28,380 nt of DNA from positions 1-28,380 of the forward strand of contig JANDJZ010000385.1 in assembly GCA_027943245.1 (NCBI GenBank). Reading direction: 5' to 3'. Origin of the DNA: Acanthamoeba sp. SK_2022b. Lineage: Eukaryota; Discosea; Longamoebia; Acanthamoebidae. Shown here in pieces: positions 19,301 to 28,380 of this stretch. Within the stretch, counting starts at the first letter, position 1. Every line of letters starts with the position of its first letter. A program made the position numbers and the translations under genes. The notes below the pieces were generated by a model, which saw only the letters and a list, made by a program, of their open reading frames with translations, did no database searches and had not been told where the DNA came from.

Positions 19301-22258
19301 TTCTGGTGCGAGCGCACCATCGCCCAGTGGCTACAGGAGGAAGGGTTTGACTTGAATAACGACACCCTGCTGTCGCTACTGGACTCAGCCATAGCGGCCG
19401 ACAAAACCAAGCTGACCAAGCTCGTCGAGGTGATCAAGACCTTCCGGGGCGAACGGTCGCAGCGGGCCTATGCCCAGATGGTCGAATCCGTGTGCCTCCT
19501 GCACCAACTACGCAGAGCCGCGACGGACACGTTTGTAGTGGGCTTCATCGGCACGGGGCGCGTAGGCAAGACTACTTCAATCAAACAGCTCTACGGTCAC
19601 ACCGGCCTGAGCCCGTCGGGAGGTGCGCGTGACGACGACCGAACGCGCAGTATCAACAGCTACTTCGTGCCGGGCAGCGACAATCTCTACGTTCTCGACT
19701 TTCCGGGCTTCGATGAAAGTGACCCCCTTGTGCGAAGCTCCTACGTCCACGCGCCCACCCTGGTCAACATGGCCGTCGTGATCATCGACTTCAACTTCGC
19801 GCACACCGACATCTATCCCCGCCTCTTCGACACTGTGGTCAAAATGCTCAGGATCGGCACACCGACCCTCATCCTGTGCAACCGTTGCGATGAAGCGCTC
19901 ATGACATGCCAAGGCGATGAGGAGGCCTTCGCCGACGAGATACGGGAGAAGAAGCGCTTCATCGCCGACATGTTGGTAGAGAAGGGCGCACCAAGGACCG
20001 CGCAGCTGATCTATCAGAATGAGGAAGGCGCGGGGATCGACTATAGCTGGCGCGACGTCAGCCTCGAGGACCTCATCCAGCCGCTCTGTCTCGCCATTGG
20101 GCAAGATATTCTGGAGCCGGTCGTCGAGGAGGTCCTGCTCGACATGAAGGTATGGTCGACAGTTGACCTCTTCCGGGCCATCCGCGACTACGCTGGCCCG
20201 TCGGGCGGTGGAATCCAGTTTCCAGGCGCTGGCGAGGAAGACGAGGACGACAAGGACGACGAAGAAGACGAGGAAGACCAGGGAGACGAGGACGATGAGG
20301 AAGACGAGGATGAAAGTTACGAAGAGGAACTGTGCGCAAGAAACTACAGCATAAAGGGGAAGGAGAAGGTGACCGCTAAGGAGAAGCCCAACGCAAAGAA
20401 GAGGAAGGAGGAGAAAATGAAAGAAAAGGAGCCGGAGGAGGAGACCGTAACCCTCAAGCGTGCCGAAAGGGTGGCCACCGGATTGCCTTCAAGGGAGGAG
20501 CGGCACGAGATGTGGGCACGCATCAAAGCTGAGGTGTGCCTCGAGACCTTGCCCAACGACATCGCAGTCGACCTGCCCGTTTATGATGACGAAGGCCTTT
20601 GCGAGGCACCGTTTGAACGACGGAGGGCTGTGATGCTGAACTCGTTGCGCTCGGCAATGAGCTCGGAGAGCTCGGTATGGCTGTTGGGGCGCTTGCTACG
20701 TCCGAGCCTTGCCTTCGATTCATCCCAGCCCATCGACTCGATGATGAAGGCCATCAACGCGCTGGAGCCCAAAGACATAAGACAGCTGTCTCCCATACGC
20801 TACGACAACGCCCACCAGACCATGGACCTTGGCGGCGTGACCAAGGCCGCGCTCAGCAAAGTCGCGGACGAGGTCAACGCGGGCAACCTGCCCTATCTCC
20901 ACTTCGGACACGGAGGTCAGGGCTTCCCAGGGATCGAGGCATGCGAGGCGCCTCACACGGTAGAGTTCTACACAATGCTGGGTCGCCTGTGCGGTCTGGC
21001 CCTTTACCACCAGCACCGGAACTTCAGTTTCCCTGCGCGGTATGTGCACGCGCACAGTATGATGGGCGCTGTGCATCATTACTCACTCTTCGTTGCCCCC
21101 GGGGCTTCAGGCTTGCTGTGCAGTTCTTCAAACTGCTCCGCGGCCAGCCCTTGACCGCGAGTGATCTACAGAGCCTCGACCCAGACCTGTACAAGCAACT
21201 CAAGGACATCTTCTTCAGCGAGGTAGACGTGGAAGACTACGGATTCACCTTTTCGATGGCCAAGATTGTCCCGCTGGCCTCTGGCAGACAGTACACGCTG
21301 CAGCCTACGTGTTCACCGCTCTTTTGGGTGGCCTGATCTTTACCCCATTCAATCTGGCATGCACCCCAGAGAGATCGAACTTAAGGAAGGCGGAGCACAA
21401 ATCGACGTCACCTGGGACAACGTGGAGGAGTTCGTCACCCTCCAAATGCAGCACCGACTCGGGGTGGCACACCTCCCTGCTCTTCAGGCCTTCATCCAAG
21501 GGGTACCGCTCCACCTCATGGGAAGCGCCCTAGCACGCTCTGTTGACCATTCGGCGGCTCACGTCGTGCAGGCGGACGATGTGGTGCCGCTATCCTTCCT
21601 CAGCATTTTTAGGCCAGAGGAGCTGAAGATCATGGCGTGCGGCAAGCCCGATCTCGACCTTGCCCAGCTAATGGCCCACACCAATTACAAGTACGCTTGC
21701 CTCACTCTCGTCGCTAGAGGCACTACCCTAATAGCTTGTGCTCGGGAAACAGAGGCTTTGCTCCGACAGACGAGCATATCAAGGAGTGGCTGTGGGACTG
21801 CGTCGGTGAGATGGAGCCCGATGTTCGCCTTCAGTTCTTCTCCTTCGTCACCGGCCTTGGCGGTACTTGCCCTCTCTCTCTCTCTCTCTCTCTCTCCGCG
21901 CAGGCGTGATGAGCGGTTGCGAGTTACAGTCTGTCGTGCTTCCCTCATGCTTTTTTTTCTTAGCGTATCCGGTGGGTGGATGTCAGCCTGCATTCACTGT
22001 CATGCTTCGGACTATGGGCACCGATCACAACCACTTACCTGTGGCACGCCTCTTCTTCTTCTTGCAAGCTTGTTATAGATGTTGGTGCTCAGCTTAGTGC
22101 TAACATCACTTCGTGTGCGTGCGTCTGTGCGGCTTACCTTATGCCATCAGGCTCACACATGCACAAATCAGCTCGACCTGCCGAGGTACCAGTCGCGCGA
22201 GGAGTTGCAGCAAAAGCTCTTGTTTGCCGTGAGCCAGCAAGGCTTCCAGTTGCTGTAG
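16301..22258 (+). CDS. Lipase-like/P-loop GTPase/HECT E3 ubiquitin ligase fusion protein
   Basis: Seven exons: 16301-18524, 18618-21039, 21111-21308, 21370-21690, 21753-21862, 21964-22043 and 22151-22258, giving 1820 residues. MGNNTS is an N-myristoylation motif. A lipase-3-like fold is indicated by VAFSCP (155-160), GFSMAGS (211-217, Ser213), VITFGAP and an Asp at 359/360, but the AFRGT and GxSxG signatures are altered. Hydrophobic segments lie at about 798-845 and 866-887. The GTPase has GTGRVGKT (1053-1060), DFPG (1102-1105) and NRCD (1163-1166). An acidic run (about 1281-1316) and a lysine-rich run (about 1322-1350) lead to a HECT domain (about 1470-1820). HECT marks: MDLGGVTKAALSK, MLGRLCGLALYH, ASDLQSLDPDLYKQLK, EIELKEGG, FRPEELKIMACGKPD, and the catalytic AHTCTNQLDLPRY with Cys1789. 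GTPase and HECT N-lobe share one uninterrupted exon, so the fusion is not a gene-prediction artefact. The last intron may use a GC donor (see findings). Confidence 0.88.
17150..17173 (+). repeat. (AGC)8 coding trinucleotide repeat (poly-serine)
   Basis: A pure AGC run encodes eight serines in an insert of the lipase-like region of the HECT fusion protein. It is absent from the minus-strand paralogue. Confidence 0.9.
21872..21896. repeat. (CT)n repeat in intron 5 of the HECT fusion gene
   Basis: A CT run begins 9 nt inside the intron 21863-21963, just past the GT donor, similar to the arrangement in the phosphotransferase gene. Confidence 0.85.
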
Positions 22259-22400
22259 GCCATGGCTGTTAACGTCTCGGGAAATGCACCTCAGCCATCT
22301 TCTTTGCGACGATATAACCGTAATAGAATTCCTCTTCCTTGCGTCGCGTGTCCGAGTAACTAACGAATTCCGGTCACATGTTAATTGGTGAAACAGGAAC

Positions 22401-22621
22401 TGTTCGGACTCGAACTCACGACCAGCATCAAAGAGCCGTGTCAATGGCTCAATGCCATTGACTCCGTCCAATTGATCGTAGCCCAAAACTACATCTATAA
22501 AAGGAGCTCATGCTCTGATCATGTAACACTCACTCTTTCCTTCTACTCTATCAACTCTTCTCTACAAATATACACGCTTGTATTCAAAACCACTACGCGA
22601 CTATCGTAATCTGCTACAACA
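22401..22621 (+). repeat. 5' LTR
   Basis: 221 bp, TGTT...AACA. It differs from the 3' LTR only at position 6 (G here, A there), which points to a recent insertion. Confidence 0.97.
22496..22504 (+). promoter_or_regulatory. TATA box in the 5' LTR
   Basis: TATAAAAGG lies 96 bp into the LTR and probably defines the U3/R border region, with transcription starting some 30 bp downstream. The same site recurs at 27815-27823 in the 3' LTR. Confidence 0.75.
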
Positions 22622-22639
22622 GGTTATGGGCCCACGCTC
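22622..22639 (+). other. Primer binding site matching the anticodon arm of initiator tRNA-Met
   Basis: GGTTATGGGCCCACGCTC begins at the first base after the LTR. GGTTATGGGCCCA is the exact complement of the conserved anticodon stem-loop UGGGCCCAUAACC of eukaryotic initiator tRNA-Met. This indicates half-tRNA priming, as known for Drosophila copia and yeast Ty5. Confidence 0.85.
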
Positions 22640-22699
22640 ACAAGCGTGCTAACAAGTAACAACTACACTCTCCCGTCCGCTTGCCCGCACGTCAGTCAG

Positions 22700-23290
22700 C
22701 CACCTGACTACGTGACCGCAAGCCCATCGGCTCAGTCGCCTGCACGCCCGTCAGACGAGACCGCGACCTTGCAACTCGCCCGCTCGTCTGGCCGCCTGAC
22801 CGCGACTTCATCTTCATCCAGTACGCCTGCCTGTGGGATCGCGAACTAGCTCCTCGCCCGCCCGCCCGCCCGTGTCACTGCGACTGCACCCCACTTGCCT
22901 GTACGCCTGCCTGCGTGACCGCGAACTAGCTCCTCGCCCGCACGCCCGCCCGCGTAACCGCAAGTTCTTCAATCGCCCGTGCGCCTGCCTGCGTGACCGC
23001 GACCTAGCTCCTCGCCTGCACGCCCGCCCGCGTAACTGCGATTTCTTTACTCGCTTGTACACTCGCCCACGTGACCGCGACCTGGCCCGTTGCCCGCACG
23101 TCTGCCAGTGCAACCGCGACTCCTCGCTCGCCCGTACGTCTGCCCGCGTGACCGCGACTCGGCTCGTCGCCCGCACGCCTGCACACCTACCCGCGACCTC
23201 GCTTGACCGCCCATACGCCTCCCGCGTGACCGCGACTTAGCCCGTCGCCCGCACGCCTGGCCGCGTAACCGCAACAAGCCATCCCCACCT
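22700..23290. repeat. Degenerate minisatellite in the retrotransposon leader
   Basis: Imperfect repeats built from CGCCCGCACGCC, TGCGTGACCGCGAC and CTCGCC modules. The clearest pair has a period of about 79 bp (22904 and 22983, both starting CGCCTGCCTGCGTGACCGCGA). Other copies are shorter. It occupies most of the untranslated leader before the gag start. Confidence 0.75.
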
Positions 23291-23327
23291 CCCACCCCGT
23301 GACCGCCGCGTCAGTTGCCTACAAGGC

Positions 23328-26300
23328 ATGAAAGCGCACAAGGGGATACCACTCCTCCAAGGCACGGACGACTACCGCAGGTGGCACTCGAAGGTAATCG
23401 CACACCTCGAGTCACTCGGCCTCAAGGGCCATGCGACCGGCACACTCGCGCCGCCGGTCAAGCTCCATCAATCGGAGACAGACTACGCTCTTGCTGTGAG
23501 ACAGCTCGAGCATGACAAGCACGCCCAGCAGACGCTAGGCATCATCAAGAAGCTAGTTGATGACAGTCTGCTTCCATCAATCGAGGGCGCCGCTACAGCC
23601 AAGCAAGCACTCGATCTGCTTGAGGCGCAACTGCTCGCGAAGAACACCACGCGGTTCATCACTACAATCTGTCAGCTCTTCTCGCTGAAGAAGAAGCCAG
23701 ATCAAAGTGTGGCCGCCTACTTCGCTGAGCTGGATGGCCTGATCACTCTCACTGTCGCCGACGCGACAGAGGACATCCGCCATCGTGCTAACCTCGCCGA
23801 TCCTCACAGTCCAGGCCCAGGCCTGCTCTCACCCTTCGTCATCGCCTACTCGAAGGACCTCCTACGTCGAATCACGAAGCATGCCACTGCTGTTGCCCTC
23901 GCTGGGCTACCAGAGGAGTACGACGTGGCAAGGGCCATCATCAGCGACTGGGTGGAATTCGACGTCAATCGCGCCCGCGCCAAGATCAGCGAGCGCGAAG
24001 CTGAGATCAATCGCTCAGATGCTAGCGGCCATGACAGGCTCCTCTACGCCAGAGGACCCAGCCGTCATGCTCCTCACAACCCACGAGGAGATCCTGGTCA
24101 CAATAACTCTGGCAAAACGTCGCGATCGCGCGACCGCAGCCACCACGGCTCGAACCAGTCTGCCAAGTCACCAGCATCACAACGGCGACCCTTCTGTAGC
24201 TATTGCCAGCGCTCGGGCCACACACGCGAGGTCTGCCGCAGGAGGATGGCTGCAGGGGAACACGCCAACGTTGCTGGAGAAGTCACCTCTGGCCGCGGCG
24301 ATGAACCAGACACTGTGGCTCTCACAGCCACCGAGTCTGAATTGGCGCTTGTGTCAGCCGACCCCGGTGACACACTATGGTACCTTGACTCAGGTGCTAC
24401 GTCGCACATGGCTGCCAACCGCTCCTGGTTCCCTCACTACACACCGCTATCCCGCCAACATCAAGTGGCTCTCGGTGATGACCGCACCATTCATGCGATC
24501 GGCCGGGGCACCATTGAGGCAAGCGTCGAGACAGGTGGTCGTCGACAGAGAATCCAACTCTGTGACGTGCTCCATGTGCCGGACCTAGCACGCAACCTGC
24601 TGTCCACAGCACGTTTTGCCAGTGCCGGCCTCACCATCGAGATCTCTAGTCAAGGCTGCCGAGTCTTTAACAAGCGCGACCAGCGAACCGTCCTCAGTCC
24701 AGTCAACCTTGGACGCATGCTGGTTGCTTCACTTCGCATTGAAGGCTCACCGCACGACCTGGCCTGCACGGTAAAGGCAGCTCCTGTCAGTCTGGAACTC
24801 CTTCACCGTCGAATGGGCCACATCAGTGAGCGTCGTGTACGCGCCACGATGGACTCCACACCTGTAGCTTGTGGGGACCACGTCCTTCAGTGTGAGGTGT
24901 GCATCCCGCCAAGCAAACCCGATCTCCTATTGGCTCTGGACCAGCCCAGCGCAGTGACACCATGCTGGAACTGGTGCACTCAGACCTGTGTGGACCGCTC
25001 GTCAAGACACCTGGTGGACGCCGCTACTTTGTGTCCTTCATCGACGACCATACTCGCTACGCTCGTGTCTACCTTGTGCGGGCCAAGACAGGCCTCACCC
25101 AGGCCCTTGATGACTACCTGCGTGCCTTGCCAGCTGGTCGATCATGCAAGTTCCTGCGCTCAGACCAAGGTGGCGAGTACATGGGACGCAAGTTCCAGGA
25201 CCTGCTCCGCTCCAGGGGCGTCACCCATGTGCCAATCGCGTCACACACCAGAGCTCAACGGTGTGGCTGAGCGCTTTAATCGCACGGCCCTCACCATGGT
25301 TCGAGCCTTCATCATGGATGCCGGTGTCAAGGAGGAGCTGTGGGGCGAGGCACTCCAGACCGCCGTTCATGTGCTCAACCGCACTCGAAACGCCGCATCA
25401 GTCCCGTCGCCGTTCGAGAGCTGGTTTGGGAAGCCAGCCACACTCACCCATCTACGAGTGTTTGGCTGCCGCGCCTATGCACTGGACCGCCGCGACACGC
25501 GCACAAAGCTTGGCAGTCAAGCTCGTGCTGCTACATACCTGGGCCCTGCGAGCGAACACAACAATACCCACCGACTACTGCTCGATGACACTGGGAGGAC
25601 GATCATCACACATGATGTCATCTTCCAGGAGAACGTTATGCCAGCCAAGCATATTATGCACGTTGTCAACGAGCTGCAGCCACCCTCCAGTCCGTGCCTC
25701 GCAGAGCCACTACTCACCTCTGGCCCACGACTCGCCAAGCCACCCAAGATCCAGCCCTATAAAGCACCTGTTGTGCTTCAGGGCAAGCGCAAGGCCAAAG
25801 TGACTCTCCGGGGCCGCGCTGCAGCAGGTGCCAGCCGCAATGCTGCCACTCCTGGGCAGGACAGCACGGCAATGACCACCAGCCATGCATGCGCAACTGA
25901 GACCACCGACCAGACCACCGGATCTACTGCTCCCACTACTTCTGTGAGCGCAACCCGGCCAGCCACTCGAGATGATCACGAGCTCAACCCTAGCACTCCT
26001 GATCAACATGCTGTGTCCAGCAGAGGGTTGAGGGGCGACAGTAACTGCAACCTTCCGCTTGACACAGCGCGTCGATCACAACGAGCTCGCACACCCAATG
26101 TGAGACTTCGAGAGATCGGCTCAGTCGCGAGTGAGGACCCCACTACACCCAACAGCTACAAGGAAGCCCTAGCCTCGCCTGAAGCCAATCACTGGCAGAA
26201 GGCAATGGAAGAGGAGATGGCAGCCATCAAGCGCAATGGAACCTTCACCCTGGTTCCATTGCTGGAGGGGCGCAAGCCCATTGGAGCTCGATGGCTCTTC

Positions 26301-27713
26301 AAGGTCAAACTCCATGCTGACGGCTCGATCGACCGCTACAAAGCTAGATGGGTAGTGAAAGGCTTCACCCAGCGCTTTGGAGTGGACTATGACAACACCT
26401 TCTCTCCTGTTGTCCGCATTGAAAACCTCCGACTTCTTCTTGCTCTGGCCAATGCTCGTGGTCTTGAGATCCACCAAGTCGATGTTGAGACCGCGTTCCT
26501 TCACGCCAAGCTTGATGAGGAAATCTACATCACCCAACCTGAGGGCTTTGTTGACCAGCAACGCCCCAACCATGTCGGTCGTCTCCTGAAGAGCCTCTAC
26601 AGGCTCAAACAGGCACCGCTCGAGTGGAACAAGGCCATCAACACTCATCTCTGCAAACACAACTTCGAGCTGACCGAGTCCGATCCGTGCATCTACGTTC
26701 GGCGAGGACATCACCTAGCCATCATTGCCCTCTACGTCGATGACTGTACCATCATTGCTCATCGGTCTGAGCTCAAGCAAGTCAAGCAGCTGATCGCTGA
26801 TGGTTTCCCCATCAAGGATCTTGGTGAGGCAACCTCTGTCCTGGGAATCGAGATCCATCGCGACCGGCCAGCTGGCAAGCTCTTCATTTGACAGCTAGGC
26901 AAGATCAAGAACATTCTCAGCACGTTTGGTCTCACCAACTGCAAGCCAGTAGCTACACCGATGCAGCTGCATCTACAACTGCCAAGTTCGCCGGTGCACC
27001 ACGACAAGTTCGAGTTTCACAGAGCAATTGGGATGCTCTCATACCTTGCCCATGCATCACGACCCGACATCCTCTTTGCCGTCACCTACCTCAGTCGGTT
27101 TGCCAACAACTTTGGCCCTGAGCATGTCATAGCAGCCAAGCGCATCATGCGCTATCTTGCTGGAACCGCCGACCAGGCCATCTGCTACTCGCGTGACCTC
27201 CACGACAACAAGGATCCTGCGACCCATGTGCCAGTTGGCTACTGCGATGCAGACTGGGGCAACATCGAGATCGATCGCCGATCAGTGACAGGAGTCACCT
27301 TCATCTACTACGGTGGAGCCATCTCGTGGAGTGTCAAGACACAAAAATGCGTCGCTCTCTCATCCATGGAGGCAGAACTCAATGTGATCTCTGAAGCGAC
27401 CAGACAAGCGCTCTACATTCGCAAGCACCTGCCTACACTTGGCATCAACACCCAGACAGCGCTGACTCTCCACAACGACAACCAAAGTGCGTTAGCCGTG
27501 ATAGACACTGCGTCCGGGGTCTACCATGGTCGCATGAAACACTACAACATCAAGCTCGCGCACCTGAGAGACACGACCACTTGAGGCTACATCATCTACG
27601 CATACTGCCCAACCGATGAGATGCCGGCCGACGTTCTAACGAAACCACTCGGCCGCGTCAAGCTCACTCACCATCGCCAACGTATGGGAATGATCGAGCG
27701 ACCGGCCGTGTGA
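23328..27713 (+). CDS. Copia gag-pol polyprotein, disrupted
   Basis: One frame of 1461 codons plus a terminal TGA runs from ATG 23328 to 27713. Order: gag; CCHC zinc knuckle (C290-x2-C293-x4-H298-x4-C303); aspartic protease DSGA (Asp354); gag-pre-integrase LLHRRMGH; integrase core; reverse transcriptase with FKVKLHADGSIDRYKARWV and YVDD (1136-1139); RNase H with GYCDADW, SSMEAEL and HNDNQSA; C-terminal ADVLTKPL. Damage: in-frame TGA at 26889-26891 (codon 1188) and at 27582-27584 (codon 1419). Between about 24905 and 25250 the integrase residues (HSDLCGP, LRSDQGGEY) are in another frame, and the original frame resumes at PELNGVAERFN. The main frame stays open through this stretch. This copy is probably not autonomous unless the stops are suppressed. 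Confidence 0.92.
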
Positions 27714-27719
27714 GGGGCG
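27712..27719 (+). other. Polypurine tract
   Basis: GAGGGGCG directly abuts the 3' LTR, where the plus-strand primer is expected. It is short and contains one C, and it overlaps the polyprotein stop codon. Confidence 0.6.
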
Positions 27720-27940
27720 TGTTCAGACTCGAACTCACGACCAGCATCAAAGAGCCGTGTCAATGGCTCAATGCCATTGACTCCGTCCAATTGATCGTAG
27801 CCCAAAACTACATCTATAAAAGGAGCTCATGCTCTGATCATGTAACACTCACTCTTTCCTTCTACTCTATCAACTCTTCTCTACAAATATACACGCTTGT
27901 ATTCAAAACCACTACGCGACTATCGTAATCTGCTACAACA
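27720..27940 (+). repeat. 3' LTR
   Basis: 221 bp, TGTT...AACA, one base different from the 5' LTR. Confidence 0.97.
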
Positions 27941-27945
27941 GGAAC

Positions 27946-28012
27946 AACTGGGAAAGCAGCTGGGAAACACAAGCTGCAGCTGGGCAACAGGAGCAGCTGG
28001 GCAGGAACTTTA
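27946..28012 (+). repeat. Short CAGCTGGG repeats beside the insertion
   Basis: Three to four imperfect copies of GCAGCTGGG spaced about 20 bp apart lie just right of the target duplication. They belong to the pre-insertion intergenic DNA. Confidence 0.5.
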
Positions 28013-28113
28013 AAATAGGGGTCTGCAAGCCCACCACGTGTCAATATGGACCGTCAAGCACTGGACATGTCAGGCCGTGCAAATTGTAGAACACGAACCA
28101 GAAGAAAAAGAAG

Positions 28114-28380
28114 ATGAGCGCCGTGGAGACGTTCGACGTGCTGCTGCGGGTCTTTGGGTTCCTGGCAGAGTCGGATGTGTGGGTAGGTGTGCGCAGGTGT
28201 GCCGCGCGTGGCAAGAGGCTGCTGACTCGCGCATCCTGTGGCACTACATCATCCTCCGTCTGAGGCTTCATCCAACAGACCTGCATTGCTCAGCTGAGTA
28301 TACTGTGCGCGCGGACAGCACCAAACTCAACGTCGACTTGAAGGCCCATATCCTTTGCGAGGACGAACGAACGATGAAGA
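28114..28380 (+). CDS. F-box protein, N-terminal fragment with an apparent frame break
   Basis: ATG 28114 reads MSAVETFDVLLRVFGFLAES then DVWVGVR, the first half of an F-box (L..I..FL...D). The second half, VCRAWQEAADSRILWHYIIL, starts at 28197 in a different frame and stays open to the window end. A 14-nt GT-AG stretch between them (28183-28196) is too short for an intron, so a missing base or assembly error is likely. F-box proteins recruit substrates to SCF (cullin-1) ubiquitin ligases through Skp1. The substrate-binding part lies outside the window. Confidence 0.65.

Larger units (their letters stand above)
22396..27945 (+). mobile_element. Complete Ty1/copia-type LTR retrotransposon
   Basis: The element is flanked by identical 5-bp target duplications (GGAAC at 22396-22400 and 27941-27945). 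It has two 221-bp LTRs bounded by TG...CA, a primer binding site, a long leader, a gag-pol frame in copia order (gag, protease, integrase, reverse transcriptase, RNase H) and a short purine-rich tract before the 3' LTR. It inserted between the HECT fusion gene (137 bp downstream of its stop) and the F-box gene, in the same orientation as both. Confidence 0.97.

Noticed and set aside
22814..23295. Arg/Gly-rich antisense frames and a CRISPR-like look of spaced repeats
   Set aside because: The repeats are degenerate and contiguous, without unique equal-length spacers, and lie in a eukaryotic retrotransposon leader. The frames follow from GC-rich tandem modules.
26169..26714. A 181-codon antisense frame opposite the reverse transcriptase
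   Set aside because: It mirrors the strongly conserved sense coding sequence and has no family-like motif.
28183..28196. A GT...AG stretch between the two F-box halves as an intron
   Set aside because: Fourteen nucleotides is far below the 60-150 nt of other introns in the window.

Overview
The window is nuclear DNA of a free-living protist, most likely an amoebozoan of the Acanthamoeba type. This is an inference from GC-rich, CpG-rich coding exons split by many short introns (about 60-150 nt), microsatellites inside introns, closely packed genes, and a Frizzled/Smoothened-like receptor, a family known from amoebozoans and animals. Splice sites were assigned by hand from GT/GC-AG signals, reading phase and family motifs.

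Layout. 118-1439 (-) is the N-terminal part of a P5B-type transport ATPase running off the left edge. Divergent from it, 1795-4005 (+) is a complete 11-exon choline/ethanolamine phosphotransferase. 4311-5425 (-) is a frame-disrupted AIG1/GIMAP-like GTPase with coiled coils. 5606-5890 is a tRNA-like or SINE-like element. About 6190-8808 is a gene-poor block almost without CpG, which looks like old methylated repeat DNA. 9173-12054 (+) is a 13-exon Frizzled-like seven-helix receptor.

The centre of interest is 12327-22258. Two paralogous genes sit head to head around a 240-bp shared promoter. The minus-strand gene encodes a 1192-residue class-3 lipase/P-loop GTPase fusion. The plus-strand gene encodes a 1820-residue lipase-like/GTPase protein that continues through an acidic-basic linker into a complete HECT ubiquitin ligase domain with its catalytic cysteine. 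Both proteins start with an N-myristoylation motif and carry a hydrophobic segment between lipase and GTPase. I know of no described lipase-GTPase-HECT architecture. It could be a membrane-anchored, nucleotide-switched ubiquitin ligase whose lipase module has become a sensor.

22396-27945 is a young Ty1/copia LTR retrotransposon with identical 5-bp target duplications and 221-bp LTRs that differ at one base. Its primer site matches the anticodon arm of initiator tRNA-Met (half-tRNA priming), and its polyprotein has two in-frame TGA stops plus a frame excursion in the integrase. At the right edge (28114 onward) an F-box gene begins.
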